Part shown: one piece after another, positions 55,713 to 64,000 of the stretch
Numbering within the stretch: position 1 is the first letter of the stretch
How the letters are laid out: each line of letters starts with the position of its first letter
Source of the DNA: Lacticaseibacillus saniviri JCM 17471 = DSM 24301
GTDB lineage: Bacteria; Bacillota; Bacilli; Lactobacillales; Lactobacillaceae
Assembly (NCBI RefSeq): GCF_001311785.1
Contig: NZ_BBBX01000005.1
Span: forward strand, 41,235 to 105,234
Length of the DNA: 64,000 bases
Direction of reading: 5' to 3'
Made by a program: the position numbers and the translations under genes
Notes under the pieces: model-generated
Told to the model about the DNA's origin: nothing
Databases searched by the model: none
Seen by the model: only the letters and a program-made list of their open reading frames with translations

Positions 55713-56084
55713 CTACGCTTTCTGGTCAAGCACCATAGCTACTTCTTGATGACTGCCATAGCCGCTATAACCGCGGCTAGCGCGCTTGTAGTGTGTCACC
55801 TTGCCATTGATATCAGTCACAGTAATTTCAGCACCAGCCGGTACATCAATCCCCACATCAATCAAAAGTTTGGCGTCATAGCTATCAGTCAAAAACTCAG
55901 ACTGCTCACCGGGCTTGAGGCCACCTAAGGTGACCTTAGCTGGGATGTTTTCGGCAATCACCGCTGGCTCTAAGTCGTCAAACACCCCGTCTTTCACTGG
56001 CACTTGGCCGATGATAGTGGCTTTGTCATGATAGAGCAGATGCAGCGCCTTGGTCACATTTCTAAGCTCTTTAGCTAGCGTCAC
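55713..56084 (-). CDS. Head-tail joining protein (XkdH-like)
   Basis: About 123 residues, strand-rich, with VPAGAEITVTDINGKVTHYKR and KLLIDVGIDVPAG, as in XkdH/putative head-closure proteins. Start GTG 56084 (or TTG 56087) behind a GGTGG SD; it overlaps the upstream connector gene by 14 bases. Confidence 0.65.
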   Translation of the reverse strand: MTLAKELRNVTKALHLLYHDKATIIGQVPVKDGVFDDLEPAVIAENIPAKVTLGGLKPGEQSEFLTDSYDAKLLIDVGIDVPAGAEITVTDINGKVTHYKRASRGYSGYGSHQEVAMVLDQKA

Positions 56085-56478
56085 CAAACCACCACCCGAA
56101 ATTGTTGAGCTGTGAGCGATAGTCACTTGTCACTGTGTCGATGCCAGATAACGTCTTATAGACGCTCACGGGGTCACGGTAGCTAACTGATGTGTCACCT
56201 TCGCTGATACTCGTGATTGCCTGACCATCGCCATCGGCAGGCTTGAGAAATGCCCGCTCCATCAGAACGTTATTGACCAAGCTGATAATGACCATGTCCA
56301 AAGCCACCGGCAATTCGGCGACCTCAACATTGGTGTAGTTAGACACGTCCCACAACACTTTCTCGATGGCATAGTCAATGATGAGATCATAATCAACTTG
56401 CTCTTGGCCGTCAGGCAAAGGATTGAGTTTCAACACACGGTCCTTAATCTTGGCATAGCGCGGGAATAAGTCTTCCAT
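56071..56478 (-). CDS. Phage gp6-like head-tail connector
   Basis: 135 residues, mostly helical, LNPLPDGQEQVDYDLIIDYAI and NVLMERAFLKPADGDGQ; matches the gp6/YqbG connector family that attaches to the portal. Intact. Four bases after the capsid stop. Confidence 0.75.
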   Translation of the reverse strand: MEDLFPRYAKIKDRVLKLNPLPDGQEQVDYDLIIDYAIEKVLWDVSNYTNVEVAELPVALDMVIISLVNNVLMERAFLKPADGDGQAITSISEGDTSVSYRDPVSVYKTLSGIDTVTSDYRSQLNNFGWWFGDAS

Positions 56479-56481
56479 GGT

Positions 56482-57538
56482 TTACACCACCAATGCTAAT
56501 AAGTCAGCCTTAGTCGCACCTGCTGGATAAGTGATTCCCTTGTCGTCAAGATAAGCCTTGATTTCAGCCACTGTGTTATTGCCAGTAGGCTTAATGCCCG
56601 CTTGACTGTCGGGCACTACGCTTTTGGGTCAGTGACCGGTGTCTTGTCTGACACAACAAATGAGATACCCTTGGTCTTTGTCTTTAAGAGCAGGACATCA
56701 TCATAAGATTGTTCATAGTACAAGTAGTTGCCGCTGTTCTGAGCTGATGGTGCGTCAAAACCGACAAAGCTATACTTTGTGGTGCAATTTGGACACCGTT
56801 GTAAATCAGGAACATTTCGATTTGCTTGGCATCATCGACTTGCTTTGACCCGACTTCAAAGTTAAATGCAGTCTGCATTAAATCAGATGGCACAACCTTG
56901 ATTGTGACGTCATCCAAGCTATAAACGCTGCGTTGAATATTGTTAGGGTCGGTCAATACTAATTGACGATTGAGCGCGTCAGCACGCTTCAAGATGGCGT
57001 TAATCTTAGGTGTTGTGTACAAGATTCGGCCGGAAAGCGGAATGCGCGCTTCGTCGAATTCGACCATGATTTGGTCAAACAATTCAAGAATGTTCTTTTC
57101 GTCCACCGTTTCGGTGTAGATGCCACCGTCAGCAGCCTTTTGCTTTTCACTATAAAGTGAGCTAAACATCTGGCGGTCCATTTCAGGCATCTTTTCATCC
57201 AAGTTAAATTGCTTGGTAATGTTAGCGATGCTGATAACCATGTTTGATTCATCAACGTCTGAGGGGTCAACCAATGTGGACCAGTAGCGCTCGTTGGTGA
57301 GTTCATATGAATCCCAGTCGTTTGAGTAGTTAGCTGCAGGTTGGGTGATAGTACGACGAGCGCGATCACGACGACCTTCATCAATAGTTAAGCGTGGCAC
57401 CTTGATGTGTTTGGCACCGTCAAAGTTGATGATGCTATTTGATGGTGAGTTCCACAGGTCTTGTGAAAACAGATGACCATCATAAAAAGCTTGTTGGATA
57501 GCCGCTTGATAGGCTTCCGCGTAGTTGATTGTTGCCAT
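56482..57538 (-). CDS. Major capsid protein with C-terminal HeH domain
   Basis: 352 residues after two repairs (T runs 56776-56778 and 56622-56625). The body resembles XkdG-type capsid proteins (AYQAAIQQAFYDGHLFSQDLW, ERYWSTLVDPSDVDESN, GRILYTTPKINAILKR). After repair it runs on without stop into a Pro/Gly linker and a HeH/LEM-like SAP fold, NTVAEIKAYLDDKGITYPAG plus ATKADLLALVV, at about residues 320-352. Frame joining is inferred; the domain is unusual on a capsid subunit. Confidence 0.82.
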
Positions 57539-57549
57539 GTTTGTTCCTC

Positions 57550-58098
57550 CTAATTTTTAAACGCATCTACTAGCGTTTGTGTTGGGTCTTGGTCAGACGG
57601 ATTGCCACCAGCAGGGTTGTAGTCTTGCTTGGTGCCTTCATCAAACAGGTAGCTGTCGGATTCATGGATTGCTTGTAACTGGTCTTCAAGCCCACTTAAT
57701 TGGTCCTTGTCGTCCAGCTTTATTTTATCCATATCTAACAGCCCCTTGACTGCTTTGGGGTTACGTACCTTGGCTTCGACCAAAGCTGTTGAGAGAGCGC
57801 CGTTGAGCTTTGTACTTGCAATCTGGTCTTGCAAAGCCTGAGTCTCAGTTGTGTACTTGCTTTGCAATTCACTTAACTGCTTGTTGAGCTCTTCGTTGTC
57901 CCCGGCGCCCTTCTTGAGCGACTTGAGGTCCTTGTCACGGTCGGACAGTTGAGTGGTTAAAGTCTCGTTTGCTGCGGCTAATTCATCCGCCTTATCAGCC
58001 TTTGACTTGAGCTCTGTCACCGCCTTGCCGTGAGCTGCCATAACCTTGTCGATGGCTTCCTTGTCTAATCCCAATGATTCTAATAGTTCTCGATTCAT
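57550..58098 (-). CDS. Capsid scaffold protein (GP20 family)
   Basis: 182 residues, almost all coiled coil (KADKADELAAANETLTTQLS...LNKQLSELQSKYTTETQALQ), with a disordered acidic C-terminus. Phage minor structural GP20 family, the scaffold used before capsid closure; right upstream of the capsid gene. Intact. Confidence 0.88.
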   Translation of the reverse strand: MNRELLESLGLDKEAIDKVMAAHGKAVTELKSKADKADELAAANETLTTQLSDRDKDLKSLKKGAGDNEELNKQLSELQSKYTTETQALQDQIASTKLNGALSTALVEAKVRNPKAVKGLLDMDKIKLDDKDQLSGLEDQLQAIHESDSYLFDEGTKQDYNPAGGNPSDQDPTQTLVDAFKN

Positions 58099-58189
58099 AT
58101 TATTGCTTCCTCCTACGTTTGTTGTCGGGGCGCGACCCCGTGAGAGTGTAAAAAATAGGCCTTTTAACGCCTTACCCAGGGCGAGTTGT

Positions 58190-58375
58190 TTACTTTAAGA
58201 CGGTGGCTATAGCAGCAACCAGTGCAATTACGAACATCAAGGCAATAGAAATCCACATCGGAGCCAACACCCATAGCCACGGCCAATTTATGACACTGCA
58301 CAGCTTGAGCACGATAAACACGATTGTCAGAGTACTCAAGAATCCCATTCCTCCGGTGTTCCTTTTCTTATCCAC
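58190..58375 (-). CDS. Small membrane protein (Fragile-X-F-like)
   Basis: 61 residues with two hydrophobic segments and the pattern FIVLKLCSVINWPWLWVLAP typical of the phage 'transmembrane Fragile-X-F' family. Function unknown. GTG start with SD GGAGGG. Confidence 0.7.
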   Translation of the reverse strand: MDKKRNTGGMGFLSTLTIVFIVLKLCSVINWPWLWVLAPMWISIALMFVIALVAAIATVLK

Positions 58376-58399
58376 ATCTCACCCTCCTGGTTTTTGATA

Positions 58400-58431
58400 C
58401 AAAAATAGCACTCACGTAATTTGTGGGTGCT
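58400..58431 (-). terminator. Intrinsic terminator inside the late region
   Basis: Stem AGCACCCAC/GTGAGTGCT (one G-T pair), loop of seven, then TTTTT on minus. Overlaps the stop of the 63-residue gene and precedes the scaffold-capsid genes. Confidence 0.75.
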
Positions 58432-58621
58432 AATATCTCTTATCCAAATTTGATTGATATTCCTCCAATTCGTCAAGAGCCGCATTTAAATTATCTGCAA
58501 AAGAATCAGACGCTTCTTGACTCACGAATGATATCGGTTGGATAACCTTCATGTCGTCGCCCTTACCAACAAGATAGTCGCCGCGGATTTCTTTAGATTT
58601 ATTGTCTCTTTTGTCAGTCAT
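58430..58621 (-). CDS. Small phage protein, 63 residues
   Basis: Charged soluble protein (FADNLNAALDELEEYQSNLDK at the end). Its ATG overlaps the end of the minor head/ART gene by eight bases, so the two are coupled; that tight link makes an immunity or cofactor role for the ART domain worth considering. No family recognised. Ends at the terminator at 58400. Confidence 0.6.
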   Translation of the reverse strand: MTDKRDNKSKEIRGDYLVGKGDDMKVIQPISFVSQEASDSFADNLNAALDELEEYQSNLDKRY

Positions 58622-60302
58622 TCGAAATCACTCCTTTGATGACGAGCCCGTGATTGGGATCGAGTTGAATTCCCTGTACTTTTATTATAGCCCCTTTGTT
58701 CAACAAAATCTCAGATTCTTTTTTATATTTCGAGATATATTCAACTGACAAGCCGTGAACTTCCTTATCAACAGACAAGTCAAGAAACACCTTGCTGGAG
58801 AACGTTTAGTCACAGCTGTCTGACGTGTCGTAGACATATAGCCCTCATCAGTTATTTTGGCGGTATCAATTGACGCGAGTTCTGTATTAATTTTTTCAAG
58901 TATATTATCCGGGATAGGCGTATTTGCAACTTTAACGGCCCTTTTGAGTGCCTTTGCTTGATTATCACTCAGTCCATCAAAAATATCGGACGGTAATTTT
59001 TCAAGTCCTCGAAACACATTCATGTCCTGTCCCAATTCTCGGTCAACCGCTTTTGCCAAACGTTCCTCAGTCTCAGCAGTTTTTTACCCATGCTACGCCC
59101 GTTACGCAAGGCTCTATTGATTTTGCTGTAATCACTGCCAGTATAGTTGATAATGGCATCTTGTTGCTCCACCGGCAGGCCTTTAATATATTTTGCGTGT
59201 TCTTTCAGTGTTTTTGTGTGACTGGCTTATAGCGTCTTTTAATCGGCTTTTTAGGGACCACAGGCTTTTCTGACTTTGGGTCATCTTTGTGCAGCCACTG
59301 GTCAAAAAGTCATGCTGTCACCAATGAAGCCTTTACCATTAACCGGATCACGTTGCCACCGGCGAGAAGGCAGATCTTCAAGTCCTTCAATCGTGGGCAC
59401 TGTGGTGCATCGGCAGTGAGCGTGAATCGGAGGATAGTTAGCACCGGCAACGCGTTCACTCACCTTGAATTTCTTTCCATCTAACTTGGCACAAATCTCG
59501 CAGGTGTGGCTTTCGAGCGTGGCCAGGTACTCATAGCGCTCAATCCCACCAGCCTCGTAAGAAGCGGCCGTGGCGGTCTCAGACACATGAGCCATCTCGG
59601 TGATGACTAGCCGGTGAATCTGACTGCTTGTGAAGTCCTTGAGTGTCTTGTGCATCTCACGCTCAACACGCTCATAGCTATAGCCAAGAAGAACGGCTTT
59701 GCTAATCCCGGTGGTCAGCAGGTCTGGTAAATCATTGACCAGGTTGCCCCAAAGCCGACTACTAAAGTTTTTCCCCATCCAAGGCTGACTGACAATCATG
59801 TCGACCTCGCCTTGATTGAAGTGAGCAAACTCGCTAGCTATGTCCACACCCGCTTGATTCAGTGTGTAAAGGTTTCGCATGTAAGTCTGCTCATAGTCAT
59901 CACCTAGTGCTTGAGCAAAGCGCTTCTGCTCGCTGAGCGCCATGCCGGTCATGGTCTGCTGCATCTGAAACTGTAATTCTTGCAGTCGACTGACGCGGCT
60001 CGTGATGTACTCAAGGTCAAGCTCATCTTCATAGCCGCCTTGCTTTGCCTTGGCTTTGAACTCATCGAGGCCCATCTGCCAGTTGCTTTTGCGAGCGCCC
60101 TTCAATAGCTTTTGAGCAGTCGCCTTATCGATGTCGCCTTTAGTGTCAGCATAGCGCTGATACCAGCCGTCCAGGTCGATGTCAAGCTGACCACGGGCTT
60201 CGATAAGTCGCTGAGTTAAGTCATGCTCGTAACTTGCTGACCGGCGAATCGAATCGACTTTGAGCTGCAAAAACGGCGCTTCCAGTAATTGCGATTATTC
60301 AT
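58614..60302 (-). CDS. Minor head protein (SPP1 gp7/Mu F) fused to ADP-ribosyltransferase
   Basis: 563 residues after five repairs (runs at 60269-60273, 59304-59308, 59211-59215, 59080-59085 and near 58803). Residues 1-310: SPP1 gp7-type head morphogenesis domain ending in a Cys/His cluster CEICAKLDGKK...HAHCRC. Residues about 400-563: an ART exoenzyme domain with VFRGLEK (Arg 432), GYMSTTRQ (S-T-T at 491-493) and KKESEILLNKG (E530-x-E532), the full R/S/ExE set of active toxins of this fold. ATG overlaps the portal stop. Probably packaged in the head and injected with the DNA. Confidence 0.85.
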
Positions 60303-61749
60303 CGTCATCACCGGTTACGTCGTCTTTTTTCTTGTCATCGTCATCGTCTTCTTGCAGCGGATTGGGATTAGCGAAGGGGTCTGGCTGTTGAGCTTTCTCT
60401 TCGGCGTCATCGTCCTGCAACTCAAGCTCTTCCTGCCAGTTGTTGACCAGTGGATTGCCCTTGGCGGTGTTCTCACGGCTAGTGACGTCTGATAGCTTAG
60501 ACACGATATCGGCCTGTTCAACATCATTTCTGATTGAAGCACGTGTCCACGTCTGATTGATTGAGCGCTTGTCTGCATCAGTGACTTTTAGGTCACGCAT
60601 GATAATCCTCACCAGCTCAGCTAGTCCGTTCTCAAACCAGGTCTGCACTGTTGATACCTTGAGCTCTAGGTTGGAGTACATCATCTTAATTGCAACCCCA
60701 GTGTTGTTGCCGGCTTCGAGCTTGGTAGGATTAACGCCTTGTCCAAACACAAATATCTTCTCAAACGTTTGCTCAAGCAGTGAGTTGCGGGCTTCTACAG
60801 GTATATCAATGGTCAGCTTATCAACACCGGACTTATCACCAGGGCCAATACTGTTGAGCTTAATTGCTTTGGCGTTCTTGAGGTCATGTTTAAACTGGTC
60901 CAAGTTTGCCCCACCATAGTTGGTTAGGACCAGGATAACCTGCTGAACATCATCCACGTCATTGACAAAGCCGTTATATACCTTGTCATAAACATCAATG
61001 AGACCTTTGTACTTGTCTAGATCAGGTGTCTCAAACTTGTTGTTCTTGAATGGGATGAATGGCACCACGCCCATGTTGTGTTGGTACACTGAGCTGGTCC
61101 CGATATCATCGCCGCTTGATGCATCATAAATCGTAAAGCGATTATCAATTGCTTGCAGGTCTGAGTAGGTGTTGCGCTCTGACTTAAAGGCAGTCACATC
61201 CTTGTCAGTCCAATATTCATGCACCGAATACTGCTTGCCAGTGTCTGGGTCAAGCTGATTATAGGTGCGCCGTACGGCCAACAGAACGGGGTCAGCGTCA
61301 TCTGAATAGATTGGTGTGACCTGGTCTGGCGGAATGACAGCGTACTTGAGTTCATTATCAGCGTCGTGCCAAACATGCAGCCACGCTACGCCAGCAAGTG
61401 AGGCGTCAACGACTAACTGATTAAGCGTTGAGCCTAAACGGTCTCCCAGCTTATCAGCAATCTTGTCGTTAAGCTTGTCATCCTCAACGTCAATGATGGG
61501 CGCTGACGACGCTACATAATCTGCCTTCTGGTCAATCAAGATTTGGTGGAAGTTGTTTGACACCCGGTTGTCTGCGCTGCGCAGTGGGTCATCCTTGCCT
61601 TCTTCGTTGGTCTTTGATTCACCGGCGTTGCGAGCAGTGATGTCATTCTCGTTAAAGTAATAGCTCTTTGATTTTGAATACTTGGCAGTTACTCTTGCCC
61701 GCCGTGCATCGGTGTTTTTGAGTAGCTGTTTCATCGCTTTTAAGTCCAA
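60295..61749 (-). CDS. Portal protein (SPP1 gp6 family)
   Basis: 484 residues, intact. RSADNRVSNNFHQILIDQKADY, YDKVYNGFVNDVDDVQQVIL and TGVAIKMMYSNLELK are typical of gp6-type portals; acidic tail DDDDDKKKDDVTGDDDE. Ring through which DNA enters the capsid. Overlaps terminase by ten bases. Confidence 0.95.
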   Translation of the reverse strand: MDLKAMKQLLKNTDARRARVTAKYSKSKSYYFNENDITARNAGESKTNEEGKDDPLRSADNRVSNNFHQILIDQKADYVASSAPIIDVEDDKLNDKIADKLGDRLGSTLNQLVVDASLAGVAWLHVWHDADNELKYAVIPPDQVTPIYSDDADPVLLAVRRTYNQLDPDTGKQYSVHEYWTDKDVTAFKSERNTYSDLQAIDNRFTIYDASSGDDIGTSSVYQHNMGVVPFIPFKNNKFETPDLDKYKGLIDVYDKVYNGFVNDVDDVQQVILVLTNYGGANLDQFKHDLKNAKAIKLNSIGPGDKSGVDKLTIDIPVEARNSLLEQTFEKIFVFGQGVNPTKLEAGNNTGVAIKMMYSNLELKVSTVQTWFENGLAELVRIIMRDLKVTDADKRSINQTWTRASIRNDVEQADIVSKLSDVTSRENTAKGNPLVNNWQEELELQDDDAEEKAQQPDPFANPNPLQEDDDDDKKKDDVTGDDDE

Positions 61750-62988
61750 GGTACATATCCCCCCTTATTCATGCTGTCTTCCATGGCATAGCGTGTGGCA
61801 TCAATCGAGTGGTCATCACCATCAGGATAGCCAGATTTAAAGTTGCCATTTTGGTCTCGTGCTAACTCATAGCCACTAAACTCACGAGCTGTGTTAGGTG
61901 CTCGCACTGGGTCAATGATGATTTGTCGCAGGTCTTGCAACCACTTGAATCCGTGGTCACGACTACCCGGCCCCTTGCGTGCGCCAAACACATTGGCACC
62001 CCAGTCTCGGAATTCCGCGATTGTTCGTGGGTCTGCTGAATCGGCAGTTATTGGCTCATTACGTTTATTGAGAGCCATGATTTGCTCAACTGCCTCTCGG
62101 TTGGATAGGCCAACCTGATAAATCTCATTGAATATAAAAATCCGCTGGCGAGCCACATCATAATAGATGTCCTCATAAGCCAACGGATCATGCGCGAACC
62201 CAAAGTCCAGCCCGTGTTTAATGTTGTCGAATGTTGCAATTTCCTCATCGCTGATTTCACGTAGATTGAGGTTTGTGAATACCTCAGCGCCTGTGCCGGT
62301 TACTTCACCCATATATTCGTGCTCATAGGCTTTTGGGTTATCTATCTTGAGTTGCTCCGCATCAGCGATAAACTCTTTACCCAGCCAGGCAGGATTGACA
62401 CTCAGATAGTCTGATGAGTGTACCAGCGTGTCATCTCGTGTGTCTGCTGCTACCACCGCTTGGTTTACCCAGTTGTTCTGACTCTCCGGCGGGTTGTAGC
62501 TATAAAAGGTGATAATGCCGCTGCCGCCACGATTAAGCGACTGGTTGATTGACCGAATCTCTTTCATGCCGTTAAAGTCATCGGCTTCTTCATAGTGCTT
62601 ATACTTCGTGAATCCAACTCGGAACTTTTGGGACTTAATCTTGTTTGGCTTATCAGCACCCTTGAATCTAATCTGCTGGCCCGTTGGCAGGTAAGTGAGT
62701 GACATAGGGCTCACAGAGTCGCGCCACAGATGAGACACGTCTAGCGCATCGATAGCCCACAGGTACTGGTCAAACACCGAGTCACGCAGTGTGTTGGCAA
62801 CTTTCCGCAGAACCACTGCATTGGCTTGCGGGTCACGCATAGTGCCTAACACAATCTCAATTGAGATAAAGCTAGATTTGGTTGATCCACGACCGCCTTT
62901 TGAGCCAGTAGTTGGCATGCTTGCCATCAACAATATCATGGTGCAAGCCATAAAAACTTGGCGCGATCAGATTAATCAGCTCTGGCAT
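61740..62988 (-). CDS. Terminase large subunit (XtmB-like)
   Basis: 415 residues after one repair (one A too many on the coding strand near 62901). N-terminal ATPase: Walker A KGGRGSTKSS at about residue 33, Walker B/adenine region HYEEADDF; C-terminal nuclease with LDFGFAHDPLA (first metal Asp), ADSADPRTIAEF and DGDDHSIDATRYAMED. I prefer ATG 62988; ATG 62994 sits too close to its SD. Overlaps the small-subunit gene. Confidence 0.93.
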
Positions 62989-63417
62989 TGCCATCACCCT
63001 TTGGCACGTTATCGACAATCACAACCGGGTCAACCTTAACGTTAGCGTCCACCTTATCAGTGAAAGTCCCCCAGCGCCGTGCCATCATCTCTAGTGCTTT
63101 GAGCCGCTGTTGACCACTCACTGGCACTTCAACAATCTTGCCATTATTGGCAACCACCTCTTCGAGCATTTCACCATTGGCAAACTTGCTAATTAGCTCA
63201 AGCGTTTCCTGCTGGCTGAGTATCTTGCTATCCGAGATAGCCTTCATGCGTTCGTCGATGTAGCTTTTAACATTAGGTTTTATTAGGTTCTCTGAACCAA
63301 TAGTTGGAGCTGTTTTTTACTGTAGCCTGCGCTGATAGCGGCCTGAGTAGCATTTCCACTCTCAATAAACGCGTCTGCGAATTTTTGCTGTTTAACCGTT
63401 AGTTTCTTGGTAACCAC
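62972..63417 (-). CDS. Terminase small subunit (XtmA-like)
   Basis: 148 residues after one repair in the T run 63313-63318. N-terminal helix-turn-helix KQQKFADAFIESGNATQAAI then SAGYSKKTAPTIGSENLIKP, the standard terminase small-subunit start; C-terminal basic/helical part. GTG start at 63417 with SD GGAGGTGA. First gene of the leftward late operon. Confidence 0.9.
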
Positions 63418-63442
63418 TCAGGTCACCTCCTTATTTTATGCA

Positions 63443-63468
63443 CAAAAATAGACGCCTAAGCGCCTATC
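63443..63468 (-). terminator. Terminator between tRNA-like cluster and terminase genes
   Basis: Minus strand stem ATAGGCGC/GCGTCTAT, loop TTAG, then TTTTT. It lies only about 25 bases before the small terminase start. Confidence 0.7.
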
Positions 63469-63505
63469 TCTGGATTGGTATCAATGGTGTGGATATACCA
63501 CAAGG

Positions 63506-63588
63506 ACGGCGTGCCGGAATCGAACCGGCGCCTGGGTGTCATGTTGTTATCCCGGGATCACCCTGCGCTGCCACTATGCTAACGCCGG
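63506..63588 (-). tRNA. Atypical phage tRNA-like gene, 20-nt anticodon loop
   Basis: Acceptor CGGCGT/ACGCCG (six pairs), D arm TTAGCATAGTGGCAGCGC, anticodon stem GGGTG/CACCC (63559-63563 with 63534-63538), four-base variable loop, perfect T arm GCCGG-TTCGATT-CCGGC. Everything fits a tRNA except the anticodon loop: 20 bases instead of seven, with an inner palindrome ATCCCGGGAT. No CCA encoded. Function and identity cannot be given. Confidence 0.55.
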
Positions 63589-63590
63589 AA

Positions 63591-63705
63591 TGACCACGGC
63601 CGGATTCGAACCGACATGCTTAACCATGGGATTTTACGTGGTCGTATAAACGGGCGAGTTGGCATTAGTCCCGTTACCCTTCCAACGAGGGCTTTCTCAT
63701 AGCAA
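63591..63705 (-). other. tRNA-like element with acceptor/T minihelix
   Basis: 3' part: acceptor GACCACG/CGTGGTC with A as discriminator and T arm GTCGG-TTCGAAT-CCGGC, separated by only 21 bases, so it lacks room for D and anticodon arms. 5' part: a D-arm-like CCCTCGTTGGAAGGG (63677-63691) and a stem AACGGG/CCCGTT with a 15-base loop. It may be one odd long-variable-arm tRNA or the remains of two. Confidence 0.4.
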
Positions 63706-63754
63706 TTGATCTGCAATTGCCACAAGCTGACACCATTTCTGATGTCTCCACTTA

Positions 63755-63863
63755 TGTCGCCGGTCAGGATTTGCACCTGACATGATGTGCACGCTGGTCT
63801 CTCTAACACGGTTGAACCCAATCATCTACGTGTCCTAGCGTCTACCTATTCCGCCACAGCGAC
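63755..63863 (-). tRNA. Atypical phage tRNA(Leu)-like gene, 18-nt anticodon loop
   Basis: Acceptor GTCGCTG/CGGCGAC (seven pairs, one G-T), discriminator A, D arm TGGCGGAATAGGTAGACGC exactly as in Leu tRNAs, anticodon stem ACACG/CGTGT (63829-63833 with 63806-63810), a long variable region and T arm TCAGG-TGCAAAT-CCTGA. The loop in the anticodon arm is 18 bases, and total length is 109. May be a decayed or modified tRNA. Confidence 0.45.
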
Positions 63864-64000
63864 TAACCTTAGATCTAAAATGAGGTGTGTGGGTGGAAAA
63901 TAAATGATGTGCCATTGCTGGCAATGCCAGCCAGCAGTTTGACCCGACTGACTGGTTACCAGATTAGCCGCTCTGGTCGCGGATCGCTATCGATTAAGAT
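63864..64000. other. Prophage edge, no gene recognised
   Basis: On minus, a D-arm-like hairpin CCAGAGCGGCTAATCTGG and a hairpin CCAGTCAGT...ACTGCTGG occur at about 63930-63985, but no T arm follows. It might be a fourth tRNA-like element. The window ends here. Confidence 0.3.

Larger units (their letters stand above)
39610..64000. mobile_element. Prophage with contractile tail, right end outside window
   Basis: A continuous leftward late-gene set from small terminase (63.4 kb) to endolysin (39.9 kb), adjoining the 3' end of tRNA-Ser. Sheath, tube, XkdP/Q, DUF2577/DUF2634, baseplate J, DUF2313 and XkdX genes define a PBSX/Xkd-type myovirus module. No integrase, repressor or replication genes are visible; they must lie right of 64 kb. 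All structural genes are complete after indel repair, so the phage could be functional. Confidence 0.93.

Noticed and set aside
63579..63821. Open frame of 80 codons on minus across the tRNA-like cluster
   Set aside because: It runs through acceptor and T arms of the tRNA-like elements; no SD and no family features.
39610..64000. Prophage as a defective PBSX-like remnant or tailocin
   Set aside because: Complete packaging, portal, capsid and scaffold genes are present after indel repair, which a tailocin would lack; integrity of the right part cannot be judged.

Overview
This is chromosomal DNA from a lactic acid bacterium of the family Lactobacillaceae, with a moderately high G+C content. 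The gene content best fits the Lacticaseibacillus group: cggR-gap-pgk-tpiA-eno, secG-est-rnr-smpB, a potR-ABCD operon, a water-forming NADH oxidase, and strong Shine-Dalgarno (SD) sites of the AGGAGG type. The species cannot be named from sequence alone.

A technical point governs the whole annotation. About 60 genes-internal reading-frame breaks are visible, roughly one per kilobase, and almost all lie in short runs of one base. They hit essential genes (gap, rnr, smpB, cggR, potABCD) as often as phage genes. In nearly every case adding or removing one base restores a full-length family member whose length is a multiple of three. I treat them as sequencing indels and annotate each gene across its full span, giving the break position. 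These spans are reconstructions and need read-level confirmation.

Layout. 1-16.0 kb: the 5' end of cdaA, a DUF1361 membrane protein, acetyltransferases, a polyamine ABC transporter operon (potD-C-B-A read leftward, headed by a cupin-type XRE regulator), a Na+/H+ antiporter, murB, exoA, a DnaQ-like exonuclease, tsaE, pta, ung, a Cof-type HAD phosphatase and a LURP-one-like protein. 16.1-20.7 kb: a possible tiny gene, then a Ugp-type ABC transporter operon (ATPase, two permeases, binding lipoprotein). 20.7-27.9 kb: a divergent Tag-like glycosylase, an ECF sigma/anti-sigma pair with its own ECF-type promoter, an MBL-fold hydrolase, NADH oxidase, and a divergent GGDEF/EAL pair for cyclic di-GMP. 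27.9-39.1 kb: smpB, rnr, est, secG, a ClC channel, then the lower glycolytic operon under CggR.

39.5 kb to the right edge: an intact tRNA-Ser(UGA) with a prophage inserted at its 3' end. The prophage has a contractile tail of the PBSX/Xkd type. Its late genes all read leftward: small and large terminase, portal, a minor head protein carrying an ADP-ribosyltransferase domain, scaffold, capsid, connectors, sheath, tube, tail chaperones, a long tape measure, baseplate genes, tail fibre, holin and endolysin next to the tRNA. The integrase and early genes lie beyond the window. Upstream of the small terminase is a cluster of odd tRNA-like sequences with very large anticodon loops.

The most interesting items are the tRNA-like cluster (63.5-63.9 kb), the ART domain on the minor head protein (58.6-59.1 kb), a regular 14-residue Met-rich repeat in the tape measure (49.5-50.0 kb), a canonical A-AAA-AAC slip site in the tail chaperone gene, and terminators inside the late region.
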